This document shows, piece after piece, positions 39,920 to 49,824 of a stretch of 64,000 bases of DNA (the stretch's first letter is position 1; every line of letters begins with the position of its first letter). The DNA lies in assembly GCA_900770665.1 (NCBI GenBank), contig CAAGKZ010000013.1, positions 1 through 64,000 on the forward strand. Direction: 5' to 3'. The stretch is from Bacteroidaceae bacterium. Its GTDB lineage: Bacteria > Bacteroidota > Bacteroidia > Bacteroidales > Bacteroidaceae. The notes below the pieces were generated by a model. The model was not told the DNA's origin, did not search any database, and saw only the letters and a program-made list of their open reading frames with translations. Made by a program: the position numbers and the translations under genes.

Positions 39920-42067
39920 ATGTCAAAGAAAGGTTCAAAGAGTAAGGGTAGGCTTAACAAGGGTGCTGTCGTTGATTTGATGGTTGATTTTTTCAACCGT
40001 AACGATAGCCGCATTGTAAGCCCTAAAGAGTTGTTCAAAGAACTTGGATTTACATCGACTTCGGCACGTACATTGTGTGTGAACGTACTCGACGATATGG
40101 TTTTTGACGGTTATCTCATTGAACCGGAATTCCGTAAATACCGTCTTGCCGACAATTCGTCAATTCTTGTGGGAAAATTCATGCGCAGCAAGGATGGTTA
40201 TAACGAGTTCTACCCCGAGGATGGCAGTGACCCCGTGCTTATAAGCGAGCGTAATTCGGCGCATGCGCTCACTGACGATGTTGTACGTGTGGCGCTTTTT
40301 GCAAGACGTCGTGGCCGTGGTCGCGAGGGTGAGGTGGTGGAAATCATCAAGCGTACACACGATACCTTCGTGGGTGAGCTGAGTGTTGAGAGACACTATG
40401 CATTCCTCATCACCGAGAATCGTCTGATGCCAAATGACATATTCATTCCAAAGGATTTGCTCAAGGGTGGCAAGAGTGGCGACAAGGCTGTTGTAAAGCT
40501 GCTTGAGTGGCCGCTCGACAGCAAGAATCCCGTGGGCAAGGTTATCGACATCCTTGGCAAGAGTGGTGAGAATGATACCGAGATGAATGCCATATTGGCC
40601 GAGTATGGCCTGCCATATACCTATCCGGCAGCTGTTGAGCATGCCGCAGCACAACTGTCGACCGATATAACAGACGAGGAGATTGCCAAGCGCAAGGATT
40701 TCCGCGGTGTGATGACTATGACCATTGACCCTGCCGATGCAAAGGATTTTGACGATGCTCTTTCCATCCGCCCTGCAGGTGATGGATTGTGGGAGGTTGG
40801 TGTGCACATTGCCGATGTGTCGCACTATGTCACAGAGGGCAGTATTATAGATAAGGAGGCTTTCAAGCGTGCAACATCCATATATCTTGTTGACCGCACA
40901 ATCCCAATGTTGCCCGAGCGTCTTTGCAATGACCTCTGTTCATTGCGCCCGCACGAGGACAAGCTTGCCTATTCGGTTATCTTTACAATGAACGAAAAGG
41001 CCGAGGTGAAGAAGTTCGAGATTGCCCGTACTGTCATCAACAGTGACCACCGTTTCTGTTACGACAAGGTGCAGGAGATTATCGAAAAGGGTGAGGGCTT
41101 GTACTACGATGAGATAAAGACCTTGAACATGCTTGCACAGAAGATGCGCGAGAAACGTTTCCAAGCTGGTGCCATAGACTTCCAGCAGGCGCAGGTGCAT
41201 TTCCGTCTCGACGACGCGGGCAAGCCGCTCTCGGTATACTTCAGTGAGAGCAACGAGTCGCACCAGCTCATCGAGGAGTTCATGCTCCTTGCCAACCGCA
41301 CCGTTGCCGAGAAGATTGGCCGCAAAGCGCCCAATGCTCCTCTCAAGACATTTGTATACCGTATACACGACCAACCCAATCCCGAGAAGATATCAATGCT
41401 CTCCAAGTTCGTGAGCAAGCTGGGTTACAAGATGAAGAGTGCAAGCGGCCGCACAACATCGGCATCGGCCCTCAACAGCCTTCTTAAGGAGGTACACGGC
41501 AGCAAGGAGCAGAATGTCATTGAGCAGATATCACTGCGCACAATGCAGAAGGCGAGATATTCAACCGAGAATATCGGACACTATGGCCTTGCTTTCCGCT
41601 ACTACACCCACTTTACATCGCCTATACGCCGTTACCCCGATTTGCTTGTGCACCGCCTGCTGCACCGTTATCTCACGCTCGAGGCGCGCACGGTAAGTAA
41701 ACCAAAGTACGAGGATTTATGTGAGCACTGTTCGGCGCAGGAGCAGGTTGCTGCAAATGCCGAACGTGCAAGTATCAAGTATAAGCAGGTTGAGTTCATG
41801 AGCGAGCACATTGGCGAGGAGTTCGATGCTGTGATAAGCGGTGTGACCGAGTGGGGATTCTATGCCGAAATAAACGAGAATAAGTGCGAGGGAATGGTGC
41901 CTATGCGTACACTGCAGGATGATTACTATGAGTTCGATGAGGCCAACTATTGCATTACAGGCCGTCGTCGCAAACGCAAGTTCACCATCGGCGACCCTGT
42001 GCGCATTCGTATTGCACGTGCCAATCTTGACAAGAAACAGCTTGATTTCGAGTTGATTGACGATTGA
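39920..42067 (+). CDS. rnr: Ribonuclease R
   Basis: A 715-residue 3'-5' exoribonuclease of the RNB family that degrades structured RNA. Domains in order: an N-terminal winged-helix-like region, two cold-shock OB folds (about 75-225), the RNB catalytic domain with the metal-binding Asp cluster in DPADAKDFDDALSI, and a C-terminal S1 domain (GEEFDAVISGVTEWGFYAEI) ending in a basic patch (GRRRKRKF). Monocistronic. Its stop codon lies directly before the regulatory box of the two-component operon. Confidence 0.96.
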   Translation: MSKKGSKSKGRLNKGAVVDLMVDFFNRNDSRIVSPKELFKELGFTSTSARTLCVNVLDDMVFDGYLIEPEFRKYRLADNSSILVGKFMRSKDGYNEFYPEDGSDPVLISERNSAHALTDDVVRVALFARRRGRGREGEVVEIIKRTHDTFVGELSVERHYAFLITENRLMPNDIFIPKDLLKGGKSGDKAVVKLLEWPLDSKNPVGKVIDILGKSGENDTEMNAILAEYGLPYTYPAAVEHAAAQLSTDITDEEIAKRKDFRGVMTMTIDPADAKDFDDALSIRPAGDGLWEVGVHIADVSHYVTEGSIIDKEAFKRATSIYLVDRTIPMLPERLCNDLCSLRPHEDKLAYSVIFTMNEKAEVKKFEIARTVINSDHRFCYDKVQEIIEKGEGLYYDEIKTLNMLAQKMREKRFQAGAIDFQQAQVHFRLDDAGKPLSVYFSESNESHQLIEEFMLLANRTVAEKIGRKAPNAPLKTFVYRIHDQPNPEKISMLSKFVSKLGYKMKSASGRTTSASALNSLLKEVHGSKEQNVIEQISLRTMQKARYSTENIGHYGLAFRYYTHFTSPIRRYPDLLVHRLLHRYLTLEARTVSKPKYEDLCEHCSAQEQVAANAERASIKYKQVEFMSEHIGEEFDAVISGVTEWGFYAEINENKCEGMVPMRTLQDDYYEFDEANYCITGRRRKRKFTIGDPVRIRIARANLDKKQLDFELIDD

Positions 42068-42102
42068 TTTCAATTTCATTTCCAATTCGGGTGCTACATT
42101 TG
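42068..42102 (+). promoter_or_regulatory. Shared response-regulator box and promoter, copy 3 (autoregulation)
   Basis: TTTCA-N6-TTTCC with an exact TACATTTG -7 box (42095-42102). The first repeat lies 35 nt from the end of the -7 box, the same as at both PepSY genes, and 15 of the first 18 bases match copy 2. It suggests the regulator controls its own operon. Confidence 0.6.
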
Positions 42103-42121
42103 CCAAAAACAGAATAGAACT

Positions 42122-42802
42122 ATGAAACTGCTTATAATAGAAGATGACAATTCGTTGTGCGAAATTATGCACCGCGCACTCACAAGCGAAGGGTATGTCG
42201 TGGAGGTTGCGCCTACTTATTTCGATGCTTGTGACAAGATTGCAGGCTACAGCTATGATTGCATTCTGCTTGATATAATGCTCCCCGACGGCAATGGCCT
42301 AAGGCTGCTGGAGCAGATAAAGGCACTCGACAACGAGGCGAGAGTTATAATAATCTCGGCACGCGATTCGCTTGATGACAAGATTGAGGGGCTTGACCTT
42401 GGTGCCGACGACTATCTGCCAAAGCCCTTTTATATGGCCGAACTGTCGGCGCGTATAAAAAGTGTCATGCGCCGTGGAACAGGTGCTGTGAACAAGACGA
42501 TGAATGCTGGCAATATCGTGCTCGACCTGCAGAGCCGCCAAGTTACCATAGAAGGCAATCCTGTTGCCCTGTTGAAGAAAGAGTTCGACATATTGCTCTA
42601 TTTTATGCAGCGCCCCAATCATATCATAGACAAGGCTGTACTTGCCGAGTCGGTCTGGGGCGACCACATTGACATGGCCGACAACTTCCAATTCGTATAT
42701 GCGCAGATAAAGAACCTGCGCAAGAAACTTACCGATGCCGGCGCTTCACAGAACATCAAGGCCGTATATGGTTTTGGTTATAAATTCACCGAGAATGATT
42801 GA
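42122..42802 (+). CDS. OmpR/PhoB-family response regulator
   Basis: A 226-residue DNA-binding regulator. The receiver domain has the acidic pair in IIEDDN, the phosphorylated Asp at residue 51 (CILLDIMLPDGNG) and the Lys in YLPKPF. The winged-helix effector domain (about 130-226) ends in VYGFGYKFTEND. The kinase starts 4 nt downstream. It is likely the factor that binds the TTTCA repeats at this operon and at both PepSY genes. RprY-like regulators of Bacteroidales are the nearest known kind, but I cannot name it firmly. Confidence 0.93.
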   Translation: MKLLIIEDDNSLCEIMHRALTSEGYVVEVAPTYFDACDKIAGYSYDCILLDIMLPDGNGLRLLEQIKALDNEARVIIISARDSLDDKIEGLDLGADDYLPKPFYMAELSARIKSVMRRGTGAVNKTMNAGNIVLDLQSRQVTIEGNPVALLKKEFDILLYFMQRPNHIIDKAVLAESVWGDHIDMADNFQFVYAQIKNLRKKLTDAGASQNIKAVYGFGYKFTEND

Positions 42803-42805
42803 TTT

Positions 42806-44077
42806 ATGAAGCTTATACACAGGGTTACACTCCGTCTTGCGTTGGTGATAATGCCGGTTCTGCTGCTTTGGGCCACGGTGTTTTACTTTACAATGGTGCA
42901 TCAGGTAAATGATGAGACCGACGACAGCCTGGACGATTATGCCGAGATGATTGCGCATCGCATCGTTGCCGGTGATGAACTGCCAACACCCGGTGATGGC
43001 AGCAACAACACCTATTCTATAGAACTTTTGCCGCCTACGGAGCATTACTATGACTCGGAATCGTTTGATGACCATGAAGTATACATCCCCATGAAACAGG
43101 AGTATGAGCCGGCACGTGTGTTGACGAAGATTTTCCACGATACAGACGGAACTGCATACAAGCTTACTGTTTCAACACCAACATTCGAGCGCGACGACAT
43201 CATAAGAACCATATTGATTCAGATTGCAATCATATATGCGGTGTTGCTGTTTGCCATACTTGGTGTAACGGTCATGGTCTTCAGGCTGAGCATGAAACCT
43301 CTCTACTCCTTGCTAAAGTGGCTCGACGGTTATCGTCCAGGTAGCGGCACTGCCAATTTTCCCAATGAAGAGACGGTTGTGGAGTTCCGCAAACTCACAC
43401 AGGCTGCGCGTGAAACCATTGAGCGTGCCGAGAATCATCTTGAACGCCAGAAACAGTTCATAGGCAATGCCTCGCACGAACTGCAGACACCGCTTGCCGT
43501 GCTTGGCAACCGCATTGAGTGGATGATGGACAATACCACGCTTACCGAGGAACAGTTTGGCGAATTGTCAAAGATGCGCCAGTCTATCCATCGTCTTGTG
43601 CGCCTTAACCGCACTCTGCTCCTGTTGTCAAAGATAGACAACGGGCATTTCCTTGACAGGAGCGATGTCGACATTGTGCCTATCATTGAAAATGAACTCG
43701 AGGTATACAAGGAGATATTTGACGGGAAAAATCTTGTTTGCAATGTAAAGGTGCCACAACGCTTTGTAGTGCCTATGGATGAGATGCTTGCAACTACAAT
43801 GGTCGGTAACCTTATAAAGAATGCTTTTGTACATTCATCTACCGGTGGCACTATTGACATTGTCATTTCGCACGATGAACTGTCCGTATCGAACGACGGT
43901 GATGCCCCCTTGGATGAGTCCCGTCTTTTTGACCGCTTCTACACAAGCGGCAAGACAGGTTCAACCGGTCTTGGCCTTGCGCTTGTGAAATCCATAGCGG
44001 GATACTATAATTTTGCCCTGCGTTATCGTTTTGTTGACGGCAAGCACCGCTTTGTTCTTGGCTTCAAAGGTAGATAA
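42806..44077 (+). CDS. Sensor histidine kinase
   Basis: A 423-residue membrane kinase paired with the regulator upstream. Membrane helices lie at about 10-30 and 135-158. Between them is a ~100-residue periplasmic sensor region rich in acidic and Tyr residues. A HAMP-like linker follows, then the HisKA domain with the autophosphorylated His at residue 224 (GNASHELQTPLAVL) and the HATPase domain (N-box LIKNAFVHSS, G2 box GLGLALVKSIAGYY). The signal is unknown; PepSY-like targets suggest envelope stress or cation sensing, which is inference. Confidence 0.93.
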   Translation: MKLIHRVTLRLALVIMPVLLLWATVFYFTMVHQVNDETDDSLDDYAEMIAHRIVAGDELPTPGDGSNNTYSIELLPPTEHYYDSESFDDHEVYIPMKQEYEPARVLTKIFHDTDGTAYKLTVSTPTFERDDIIRTILIQIAIIYAVLLFAILGVTVMVFRLSMKPLYSLLKWLDGYRPGSGTANFPNEETVVEFRKLTQAARETIERAENHLERQKQFIGNASHELQTPLAVLGNRIEWMMDNTTLTEEQFGELSKMRQSIHRLVRLNRTLLLLSKIDNGHFLDRSDVDIVPIIENELEVYKEIFDGKNLVCNVKVPQRFVVPMDEMLATTMVGNLIKNAFVHSSTGGTIDIVISHDELSVSNDGDAPLDESRLFDRFYTSGKTGSTGLGLALVKSIAGYYNFALRYRFVDGKHRFVLGFKGR

Positions 44078-44225
44078 TGAAGCCTTGGATTGTGATACTG
44101 TTTGGGAAGTTTTGTTTATTTGCAATTCTCCCTCTCCTTCTTGTATGATTTGTATATGGCCTCAGTCTTGCAGTATGATGACCGCTTGCACCTCCTCGCG
44201 CCGGTCTATCTGGTTGTTTACATAA

Positions 44226-44257
44226 AAGGCGGACAGGCTTAAAAGTCTGTCCGCCTT
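44226..44257. terminator. Terminator between histidine kinase and C10 peptidase
   Basis: AAGGCGGACAG (44226-44236) pairs with CTGTCCGCCTT (44247-44257). It lies between converging genes. The ~150 bases before it hold no gene I can support. Confidence 0.8.
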
Positions 44258-44282
44258 CGCATAAAATATGTTTTAAGTATGA

Positions 44283-47195
44283 TTATTTCACAAAGACTTT
44301 GGTTGCCGTTGTAGTGTCACCATGCTGCACTGTCACTATGTACAGGCCGCTTGCAACGCTTATTGTGTTGTCCGTGCCTTTGTATATTTCACGGCCGTCG
44401 GCGCTGTAAATGGTTGTTACAGCATCCTCAGTCAATACCTTTATACAGTTACCTCCGGCACAAACAGTTGTGGCAGAATCGCTTTCGACGTTCTCTATTG
44501 ATGTTTCATCGCACACCCAGAAATAGCCGTTGCCTGGGAATGTAAGTGTGTTGTTCGAAATGTCGCCGATTTTCTTCTTGTCGGCATCGTTGTATGTCAT
44601 TGCCAATCTGTATTTGTTGAGTGCAATGGTTGATTTTGTCTTGCAGTCGAGTATAAACTCTGCAGTTTCTCCCTCTTTCAGTGATACTGCAACGTATTCA
44701 CTCCTTACATTGTAGCTCAAGCCGTGTGCAATGTTCACTCTTATATATCCGTCAAAATCTCCATTCATGCATCCCAATGTCACTTTGGCTTTGAATGTGC
44801 TGCCCTGCAGGACATCCTGGCCGTTATTTATGACCATAATGTCGCTTACATACGGAATTGGAGCCGATGTGGCGCTGATGTTCATTGTGCAGGTTGCCGC
44901 AGATTGTTTTATAGCTTCCCAACCGTTTTTGTCTAATTTGCAGATTATTACATTGTAGCTGCCCGGCTTTATGACAGGGAAGTAGTCGTTATTTGAGAGT
45001 TTTATCTCCATGCTTTCGCCCTTTCCAATGTTTTTGAAATCTTCTTTGGCAACAACATGACGATTTCCGTTCTCCTTGTTTTCAAGTACAATGCCAAGAC
45101 CTCCTGTGAAGCTGTCGTCGCTGCTTGAGATATTTTTTACAGTGGCTGTAATCTCAGCTTTTTCGCCCCAGGTTATTGATTTTGCACTCAAAGCAGTGGT
45201 CGAGAGTACAAGGCCGTCGGGTAATGGACTTATATCTATGTCATTGCTTCGGCCGGCAATATCCTGCAGTGTTGCTTTGTCTACATCCATGGATCTGTCG
45301 ATATATTGGTTTTTAATGTTATACTTGAATGAGATGAAATATTTTCCGTTGTCGGGGAACATGTATGAGGTGCTGAAGCTTGCAAGAATATCTCTGTCGT
45401 CGTACACCTGTATCAGTGCGGCCTCAGATGTGAGTTGTGTGCTGCTGTAGGTGTTGTCACTTTGCAATTTGTTTATCACAGGGACAATGAGGACAGTTGC
45501 GCTCTTGCCGTTGTTTGTCCTGAATTCGGCATCAAAAGCCAGTCTGTCACCCTTCATCTGTGGCGTGGTGTGGTATTTGATGTCGGTTACTTCAACTTCG
45601 GGAAGTTCTTTGCGCAGGGTTACGGAATTGTCGCCAACCTCCAGTATCAAACCATTGTCGGCACCACGGGCTACATAAATGTTCTCGCCATTGTCGTCCG
45701 AGTAGCAAACTTTCACTTTGTATGTTCCTTTTTCAAGGTACTCCTCGTCCTGTTGGTTTTTGCTTGCAGTCAAATATATGTAATATCCCATATCTCCGTT
45801 GAAAGGTGTAACCTTCGGGTCGCCTATTTTTTCAGCGTTGATTTTACCATCCTTTTCAACACCGATATACATTGTCATGTTGATGCTTGAGTGTGACCAG
45901 TTGAGCAGGCCTGCAGCAAACCTTGTTGTTGCCACTCCGTTATTGTCATATTTTACAGTCTGCTCAAGCAGAGTTGCTGGATTTTCGCTTGCTGTTGCAT
46001 CTACAACATCCATTATGTATACAACCGGAGTGCCTGCGGTGTCGGGTTCGTCTTTTCCGCGTGGATGTATGTATGCAATCACTGCTTGTGAAACGTTGTA
46101 ACGGCCATCTCCACCTCCTATTCCGGTTCCTTCGGGCGACATGTAGGTCATATCAAAATAGCCGTTAAATGCCCCGCTCCATCCCCAGTCGATGTGCAAC
46201 AGGTCATTCTCGTCGATACCGTCACAGACGAATGCATGTCCGCTGCTGTAGGACTGGCTGTGTCCTGTATAAAGCAAGGGTTGGCGTGCTTCGAGGTTCT
46301 CCCTGATGATAGAGATGTACTCCTCCTCTGTGTACTCGCTGCGGTTTACAACTTTGGCATCGGGCGAGTAGTCGAATGTGTTTACAAGGGCATATGATGC
46401 GTATACAGCACTACTTCCTGTGCCGCTTGGAGAGTAACTGCTTTGGATGGCCTTACCCACATCGACCATAAGTAGAGCCACGGCTTTGGCCTCCTCATCG
46501 GTGTAACTGTCGCGATAGTTGGGCAGCATTTTGTCCCAGCTGTATATGTGAGAAGATGTGTTGATATGCTCCTCCTTGCCGGTGATGTTGTTTTGCCAGG
46601 TAATGTTGGCCGATGGCTTCCTTGGCCACTCGTGGAACTTCATGATTTGTGCCATTGCGGTTGCGGTGCACCCTGTTGGTGTCTTCTGGCCATTGACCTC
46701 GGGGCACATGTTATTGTATGGCGCCGACTGGTCCCATGTTGTCTGCAACATTGGGGCTACGGAGCTCTTGCCGGCCTTTGCGCTTCTTTGTGCAGGTGCA
46801 GCCTTGCCGGCGCGTACATCGTCGACATATCGGCTGTATTCGTTTAGCCACTCAATGAGCGCTGCGGGCATTTCGCTGTCCTTGTTGAATTTGTCGGTTG
46901 AGTATCCTACAATGGGTGCAAGTTCGTCGTCGCCCGAAACAATGATAAATCCACAATTGTCGGTTGGTGTGTAGATGTAGTATTGCGGGTTGTTCTCTGT
47001 AATGTTTATTCTGCTTCCCGCTTTTGACATTCCGGTCGTGGATTTCAGTGTCAGGCTTTCAGTGTCGGGTTGTCTCAATTCTGTTCTCCAAAAATCCTTT
47101 GCTATTGCACCGGCCTTGTCGGGGTCGATAGGGTTGGCAAGAACAGTTGTAACCAATAATAGTGACGATAATAAAAGTGTAGTAAATCTTCTCAT
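44283..47195 (-). CDS. C10-family (streptopain-like) cysteine peptidase with T9SS sorting domain
   Basis: A 970-residue secreted protease. In order: signal peptide (about 1-20), a Spi-type inhibitory propeptide (about 25-130), the C10 catalytic domain with the nucleophile Cys at residue 176 (TPTGCTATAMAQIMKFH) and His at residue 320 (SSGHAFVCDG) followed by a Trp-rich DWGWSG, several Ig-like repeats (about 390-880), and a C-terminal T9SS sorting domain (TIYSADGREIYKG through GLYIVTVQHG). The family includes streptococcal SpeB and Prevotella interpain. The PorZ gene in this window supports a working T9SS. Single gene with a near-ideal promoter. Confidence 0.93.
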   Translation of the reverse strand: MRRFTTLLLSSLLLVTTVLANPIDPDKAGAIAKDFWRTELRQPDTESLTLKSTTGMSKAGSRINITENNPQYYIYTPTDNCGFIIVSGDDELAPIVGYSTDKFNKDSEMPAALIEWLNEYSRYVDDVRAGKAAPAQRSAKAGKSSVAPMLQTTWDQSAPYNNMCPEVNGQKTPTGCTATAMAQIMKFHEWPRKPSANITWQNNITGKEEHINTSSHIYSWDKMLPNYRDSYTDEEAKAVALLMVDVGKAIQSSYSPSGTGSSAVYASYALVNTFDYSPDAKVVNRSEYTEEEYISIIRENLEARQPLLYTGHSQSYSSGHAFVCDGIDENDLLHIDWGWSGAFNGYFDMTYMSPEGTGIGGGDGRYNVSQAVIAYIHPRGKDEPDTAGTPVVYIMDVVDATASENPATLLEQTVKYDNNGVATTRFAAGLLNWSHSSINMTMYIGVEKDGKINAEKIGDPKVTPFNGDMGYYIYLTASKNQQDEEYLEKGTYKVKVCYSDDNGENIYVARGADNGLILEVGDNSVTLRKELPEVEVTDIKYHTTPQMKGDRLAFDAEFRTNNGKSATVLIVPVINKLQSDNTYSSTQLTSEAALIQVYDDRDILASFSTSYMFPDNGKYFISFKYNIKNQYIDRSMDVDKATLQDIAGRSNDIDISPLPDGLVLSTTALSAKSITWGEKAEITATVKNISSSDDSFTGGLGIVLENKENGNRHVVAKEDFKNIGKGESMEIKLSNNDYFPVIKPGSYNVIICKLDKNGWEAIKQSAATCTMNISATSAPIPYVSDIMVINNGQDVLQGSTFKAKVTLGCMNGDFDGYIRVNIAHGLSYNVRSEYVAVSLKEGETAEFILDCKTKSTIALNKYRLAMTYNDADKKKIGDISNNTLTFPGNGYFWVCDETSIENVESDSATTVCAGGNCIKVLTEDAVTTIYSADGREIYKGTDNTISVASGLYIVTVQHGDTTTATKVFVK

Positions 47196-47224
47196 TTTTA
47201 TGTCGTTTAGAAAGTCATAGGGCG

Positions 47225-47256
47225 CAAATGTATGATTTATGCTTTATGTTTCCAAA
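47225..47256 (-). promoter_or_regulatory. Promoter for the C10 peptidase gene
   Basis: On the minus strand: TTTG (47253-47256), a 20-nt spacer, and TACATTTG (47225-47232). It gives a leader of about 20-25 nt. Confidence 0.8.
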
Positions 47257-47382
47257 TATTTGTAAACATTTTGTATGTATTTTGTTAAAAATGCAGGGGT
47301 GCTGTCTGTTTTCAATGTTTTTTGTTAAACACGATGCATTTTTTAACAATTTGTTGTGATTGTGCATTCCTTGCCGTGAGTG

Positions 47383-47390
47383 TAATTTTG
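47383..47390 (+). promoter_or_regulatory. -7 element for the TonB-dependent receptor gene
   Basis: TAATTTTG, an exact TAnnTTTG, with an ATTG 20 nt upstream (47359-47362). The ATG is 35 nt downstream. Confidence 0.6.
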
Positions 47391-47424
47391 CATCCGCAAA
47401 ACCAAGGAACAAAACAAATAATAT

Positions 47425-49725
47425 ATGAAACGTATTTTTACAGCTTTTATCTTTTCTCTCTGTGCATTGACAATGCTTGCCGGTGACCCGGTGGGCATAA
47501 CCGAGGGGAACAAGATTATGGGACACGTTGTTGAGGACGTGACAGAGGAGAATATCGCTTATGCAGCTGTGCTTGTGGTTGAGACCGGTGCCGGAGCAAC
47601 AAGCAACGAGGAGGGTCAGTTTGCATTTACCGACCTTGCACCGGGAAAATATACCCTGCGCGTTACGGCAATGGGATATGAGACAATGACCAAGGAGGTT
47701 GTTGTGAGCAAGGACTATACTGCGGTTGTGCACTTCAAGCTCAAGAGTGATGACTATGTGATTGACGAGGTGGTGGTGTCGGCCAACCGCAACGAAATCA
47801 GCCGCAAGGATGCTCCCGTGGTTGTGTCAGTGGCTGCATTGCCGCTCTTTGAGGCGGTTAATTCGGTAGACCTTGCCAAGAGTCTTAACTACGTGACCGG
47901 ACTTCGAGTAGAGAACAACTGCCAGAACTGCGGTTTCCCGCAGGTGCGCATCAACGGTCTCGAAGGACCATATTCACAGGTGCTCATAAACAGTCGCCCG
48001 GTTGTTAGTGCTCTGAGCGGTGTCTATGGCCTTGAGCAGATACCTGTGAATATGATTGAGCGTGTTGAGGTTGTGCGTGGTGGCGGCTCGGCGCTCTTTG
48101 GTGCCAATGCTGTGGGTGGAACGGTGAACATCATTACCAAGGATCCTGTAAGTAACTCATTCTCCATAACAAGCAATTTCGCCGGTTACGGCGGCAAGGC
48201 ATGGGAGCAGAGTGTGGGTGCGAATGTGTCGCTTGTATCGCCCGACAACAAGTATGGCATGGCGGTCTATGCCAATTATCGCAACCGCAACCCGTATGAC
48301 CACGATGGCGACGGCTTCTCGGAGCTTGGCAAGCTGAACATGAATACCTTTGGCTTGCGCACATACTACCGCCCTACATACAACGGACGTTTGAGCCTGG
48401 AGTATCACACTACCAACGAGTTGCGCCGTGGCGGCAACAAATTCGATTTGCAGCCGCATGAGAGCGACATCACCGAGCAGACAAAGCATATAATCAACAG
48501 CGGTGGTGTATCGTACGACCACGGTTGGGATGGCTACAAGCATAAACTATCGGTCTTTGCATCGTTACAGCACATTGACCGCGACAGCTATTATGGTGCA
48601 CAGCGCGACCCCAACGCTTACGGCAAGACCGATGACCTCACCTGGGTTACCGGTGCCACATATACATGGCAGATTGGTCGACTGCTCTTTTCACCGGCAA
48701 CTTTCATGAGTGGTGTGGAGTATCAGGAGAACCGCCTGCACGATATCATGACCGGATACGACCGCGATATGCGTCAGGATGTGCGCATAGGTAGTGCCTT
48801 TTTGCAGAACGAGTGGAATGCCCGCTACTTCTCGCTGCTGTTGGGCTTGCGCATGGACAAGCATAACCTCATAGAAAAGCCAATCTTCAGCCCTCGCGTG
48901 AACTTCCTTTACAAGCCGTTGAAGGATTTGCAGGCGCGCCTCACCTATTCGACAGGTTTCCGTGCCCCACAGGCCTATGACGAGGATTTGCACGTGACAG
49001 CCGTGGGTGGCGAGGGTGTTCAGATTCAGCTTGCCGACGGACTGAAAGAGGAGCGCTCGAACAGCTTCAGCGGTTCGGTCGACTGGACAACGCGTTTCGG
49101 ACACTGGCAGGCAAATGTGCTTGTGGAGGGTTTCTATACCGGTTTGAACAATGTTTTTGTGCTTGAGGATGTGGGCGTGAACAGCTATGGCCATGCCATC
49201 AAGGAGCGCCGCAACGGTGCAGGAGCTCGTGTGTATGGTGCAAACATCGACGCAAAGATTGCACACGGAAAGGAGTTCTCGCTTCAGCTTGGTTTTACTG
49301 CACAGCGCAGCCGTTACAAACAGCCCGAGACATGGACCGAGGTCGATGGTGTTGCGCTCACAACAAAACGCATGATGCGCACCCCCGACTATTACGGCTA
49401 CTTTACAATAATGTCTTCACCGGTGAAAAGGCTCGACCTCTCGCTCTCGGGAACATACACCGGTTCAATGATTGTACCTCACTATGCCGGTTACATTGAG
49501 AACGACCGTCTGGAGACAACACCCGACTTCTTCGACCTCAACTTCAAGGCGGGCTATACATTTATCCTTCACGACCACATAAACCTGCAGCTCAATGCAG
49601 GCGTGCAGAACATCTTCAACAGTTTCCAGCGCGACCTCGACAAGGGCGAGTTCCGCGACTCGGGCTACTTCTACGGCCCAACACAGCCAAGGACATTCTT
49701 TGTGGGTGTAAAGATTTCGCAATGA
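47425..49725 (+). CDS. TonB-dependent outer-membrane receptor
   Basis: A 766-residue receptor. In order: signal peptide (about 1-20), a carboxypeptidase-regulatory-like domain (about 30-110), a plug domain with RINGLEGPYSQVLINSRPV and ERVEVVRGGGSALFGANAVGG, and a 22-strand barrel ending in an aromatic residue-containing strand (TFFVGVKISQ). The plug has a Cys pair, NCQNCGFPQ. No SusD partner is adjacent, so it is more like a metal, siderophore or cofactor receptor than a glycan importer. The ligand is unknown. Confidence 0.92.
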   Translation: MKRIFTAFIFSLCALTMLAGDPVGITEGNKIMGHVVEDVTEENIAYAAVLVVETGAGATSNEEGQFAFTDLAPGKYTLRVTAMGYETMTKEVVVSKDYTAVVHFKLKSDDYVIDEVVVSANRNEISRKDAPVVVSVAALPLFEAVNSVDLAKSLNYVTGLRVENNCQNCGFPQVRINGLEGPYSQVLINSRPVVSALSGVYGLEQIPVNMIERVEVVRGGGSALFGANAVGGTVNIITKDPVSNSFSITSNFAGYGGKAWEQSVGANVSLVSPDNKYGMAVYANYRNRNPYDHDGDGFSELGKLNMNTFGLRTYYRPTYNGRLSLEYHTTNELRRGGNKFDLQPHESDITEQTKHIINSGGVSYDHGWDGYKHKLSVFASLQHIDRDSYYGAQRDPNAYGKTDDLTWVTGATYTWQIGRLLFSPATFMSGVEYQENRLHDIMTGYDRDMRQDVRIGSAFLQNEWNARYFSLLLGLRMDKHNLIEKPIFSPRVNFLYKPLKDLQARLTYSTGFRAPQAYDEDLHVTAVGGEGVQIQLADGLKEERSNSFSGSVDWTTRFGHWQANVLVEGFYTGLNNVFVLEDVGVNSYGHAIKERRNGAGARVYGANIDAKIAHGKEFSLQLGFTAQRSRYKQPETWTEVDGVALTTKRMMRTPDYYGYFTIMSSPVKRLDLSLSGTYTGSMIVPHYAGYIENDRLETTPDFFDLNFKAGYTFILHDHINLQLNAGVQNIFNSFQRDLDKGEFRDSGYFYGPTQPRTFFVGVKISQ

Positions 49726-49774
49726 TATCGCATGGCAAGGAGTGCACGGTTATGAACTTGTGCGCTCCTGCTTT

Positions 49775-49804
49775 TTTGTTTTTTTGAATATCGTTGTATC
49801 TTTG
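49775..49804 (+). promoter_or_regulatory. Promoter for engB
   Basis: TTTG (49775-49778), an 18-nt spacer, and TATCTTTG (49797-49804), with the ATG 20 nt downstream. Confidence 0.65.
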
Positions 49805-49824
49805 TAGCAGAAAAGATTGACTAT

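Noticed and set aside
44078..44225. Possible small gene or RNA after the histidine kinase
   Set aside because: No start codon with a promoter and no stable structure except the terminator at 44226-44257.
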